Of a stretch of DNA of 8,307 nt, positions 7,280-8,307 are shown piece after piece. The translations under genes were made by a program, and so were the position numbers. The stretch covers positions 1 through 8,307 of the forward strand of contig JACQAW010000417.1 of the NCBI GenBank assembly GCA_016194725.1, written 5' to 3'. The first letter of the stretch is position 1; each line of letters starts with the position of its first letter. The notes beneath the pieces were generated by a model that did not search any database, was not told the DNA's origin, and worked only from the letters and a program-made list of their open reading frames with translations. The DNA is from Deltaproteobacteria bacterium. Lineage in GTDB: Bacteria; Bdellovibrionota; UBA1018; UBA923.

Positions 7280-8122
7280 CTATAGGAAATCGCGTTTGGA
7301 GCAAAGAATATCGGCGTAATCCTCGCCCGTAATGGCTGCCGCGATTTTCTTCGGGGTAGTTCCGATAAGGCGACCGGTTTTTTCGATCAGATAAAATCGA
7401 TAGTTGCGCCTGGAAAAATAGTCCAACAACTCATGCGGATCGTAACCCATTTCCTCAATTATATGGGGTCCATATTCGAACACGACCGAAGCCTTTGGGT
7501 TATCTTCAAGAAGTTTGGTCATACCCTCGCAAATCGCGAACTCAAATCCCTGTACGTCTATCTTGATGAGTGAGACGGGTTTGCTCGAGTTCAGCTTTTC
7601 ACGGCCGTAATCGTCCAGAGACCATAATGGTACTTTTTGAAGATTCCTTAAAATACCGTGCTTATTTTCGAACTCCTTTGTCTTAACGCGGTGATCGCCC
7701 TTGTGGGCCTTGTTTTCCCAAATTTCAACATGACCCGAATGAGCGCCTATCGCCGCGTGAATCGGGATAATTTTGTCAACGAATTTGCTTGTTCGAACCC
7801 TAAGCTGAAGACTATTAAAGTTATTTTGCTCCGGCTCGAAAGCATGTACGCGAAAACCGTCTGATAGTGCCTCCGCAAAAATCATGGCCGTGTAGCCGAT
7901 GTTGGCGCCGACGTCCAGGATCTCACCATTTTCGAAGATTTCAGGATGCGTGCGCGCGAGCTGGTAGAAAGGGTCTTCGAAATGCATTTTATAAAAAAAA
8001 TATGCGCTTTCATAAATCTTTTGTGCGCCGGGAAGCTCGAGGATACCAAGCCGATTCACCGCAGCGTAGCTTCGAACCAGAAAGTTGCTGACCAATGTGG
8101 AAAAAAACGACGGTAATCCCAT
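7280..8122 (-). CDS. FkbM-family SAM-dependent methyltransferase
   Basis: A 280-residue enzyme read from the minus strand. ATG at 8122-8120 is taken as start; a TTG two codons upstream (8128) is in frame, and neither has a good Shine-Dalgarno. Motifs of the FkbM family are clear: ILDVGANIGYT (68-78, SAM-binding loop), HAFEPE (93-98), VPLWSLDDY (164-172) and LIKIDVQGFE (185-194). The last is the family's hallmark. The N-terminal 45 residues are moderately hydrophobic but do not form a clear signal peptide. FkbM proteins usually O-methylate sugars or polyketides; beside two glycosyltransferases a sugar O-methylation is likely. It is transcribed toward the glycosyltransferase cluster and lies 83 bp after another minus-strand gene, with which it may share a transcript. 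It ends in TAG. Confidence 0.88.
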   Translation of the reverse strand: MGLPSFFSTLVSNFLVRSYAAVNRLGILELPGAQKIYESAYFFYKMHFEDPFYQLARTHPEIFENGEILDVGANIGYTAMIFAEALSDGFRVHAFEPEQNNFNSLQLRVRTSKFVDKIIPIHAAIGAHSGHVEIWENKAHKGDHRVKTKEFENKHGILRNLQKVPLWSLDDYGREKLNSSKPVSLIKIDVQGFEFAICEGMTKLLEDNPKASVVFEYGPHIIEEMGYDPHELLDYFSRRNYRFYLIEKTGRLIGTTPKKIAAAITGEDYADILCSKRDFL

Positions 8123-8170
8123 CGTCAAAACTTAAATCACGGACCGAGCGTCAGGCAAGGAGAATAGCTG

Positions 8171-8180
8171 CCCGCGCGGG
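8171..8180. repeat. GC-only 10-bp palindrome
   Basis: CCCGCGCGGG is a perfect palindrome in the 83-bp gap between the two minus-strand genes. It could be part of a hairpin or a protein site; no U tract follows on the minus strand, so it is not a standard terminator. A chance occurrence is possible. Confidence 0.35.
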
Positions 8181-8198
8181 TATAGGGATTGCGGATCT

Positions 8199-8216
8199 GC
8201 GAACCTTACGGTTCGC
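8199..8216 (-). other. Perfect 7-bp stem-loop holding the stop codon of the upstream minus-strand gene
   Basis: GCGAACC (8199-8205) pairs with GGTTCGC (8210-8216) around a 4-nt loop. On the minus strand the loop contains the TAA stop of the partial gene. No U-rich run follows, so it may act as an mRNA-end or attenuator structure rather than an intrinsic terminator. Confidence 0.4.
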
Positions 8217-8307
8217 GAGGCAGCTTTGGATAGCGCCGCATCACCAGACTGTTGAGCGGAAAGCCATACAGGTCGGCTATGCCCTTGAGCAACGATTCCC
8301 GAGTCTG
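8206..8307 (-). CDS. Unidentified protein, C-terminal 33 residues (partial)
   Basis: A frame open from the window edge runs to TAA at 8208-8206 on the minus strand. The visible peptide starts QTRESLLKGIADLYGFP and ends RRYPKLPREP; it is mixed charged and hydrophobic with no membrane segment. It is too short to assign a family. Its place upstream of, and on the same strand as, the FkbM methyltransferase suggests another member of the glycan locus, but that is context only. The open frame and the intergenic spacing support it as real coding sequence. Confidence 0.5.
   Translation of the reverse strand, partial: QTRESLLKGIADLYGFPLNSLVMRRYPKLPREP

Noticed and set aside
8099..8160. Possible minus-strand promoter (TTGCCT, 16 bp, TTTAAG) before FkbM
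   Set aside because: Both boxes match poorly and the start point would fall almost at the ATG; cotranscription with the upstream gene is at least as likely.
1..8307. Genome-wide reassignment of TAG as a sense codon, suggested by the amber at 1620
   Set aside because: TAG is the natural end at 2181, 3376, 4915 and 7280 (minus strand). Reading through 7280 would extend FkbM about 100 nt antisense into the GT-C gene, and no other gene has an internal TAG.

Overview
The window looks like a bacterial chromosome fragment, probably from a Gram-negative anaerobe or facultative anaerobe related to the former Deltaproteobacteria (Desulfobacterota or similar). This is an inference from one gene pair: an electron-transfer flavoprotein alpha subunit followed by a membrane iron-sulfur oxidoreductase of the ETF:(methyl)menaquinone oxidoreductase (EMO) type, known from syntrophic and other anaerobic fatty-acid and aromatic-acid degraders. 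Nothing seen (rRNA, tRNA) fixes the taxonomy. No mobile element, CRISPR array or RNA gene was recognised.

Region A (1-2183, + strand) is an electron-transfer module. It holds the last 42 codons of etfA, then a 666-codon EMO-like gene with a heme-b type membrane domain, two [4Fe-4S] motifs and two CCG domains. A single in-frame TAG at 1620-1622 splits this gene inside the first CCG domain. The downstream half continues in the same frame with its cysteine motifs intact, so the lesion is a point nonsense change or base error, a very young pseudogene, or a suppressed codon. TAG also ends several neighbouring genes, which argues against general reassignment.

Region B (2346-3378, + strand) holds two overlapping genes: a small Rieske [2Fe-2S] protein and a SRPBCC-like protein with an Asp-x2-His-x4-His motif. 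Together they are about as long as a single-chain Rieske non-heme iron oxygenase and look like such an enzyme split in two. The substrate is unknown.

Region C (3427-7274, + strand) is a glycan or glycolipid module. A fused SAM-methyltransferase/GT2 glycosyltransferase, related to polyprenyl-phosphate sugar synthases, is followed by a stand-alone class I methyltransferase and then, overlapping by ATGA, a polytopic GT-C type membrane glycosyltransferase. The natural reading is that the GT2 loads a sugar on a polyprenyl phosphate in the cytosol and the GT-C enzyme uses it on the periplasmic side, with methyltransferases decorating the product.

Region D (7280-8307, - strand) converges on region C with 5 bp between stops. 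It has a FkbM-family methyltransferase, probably O-methylating a sugar, and the C-terminal end of an unidentified gene. Regions C and D thus form a surface-glycan locus with three methyltransferase domains next to an unrelated energy-metabolism operon.
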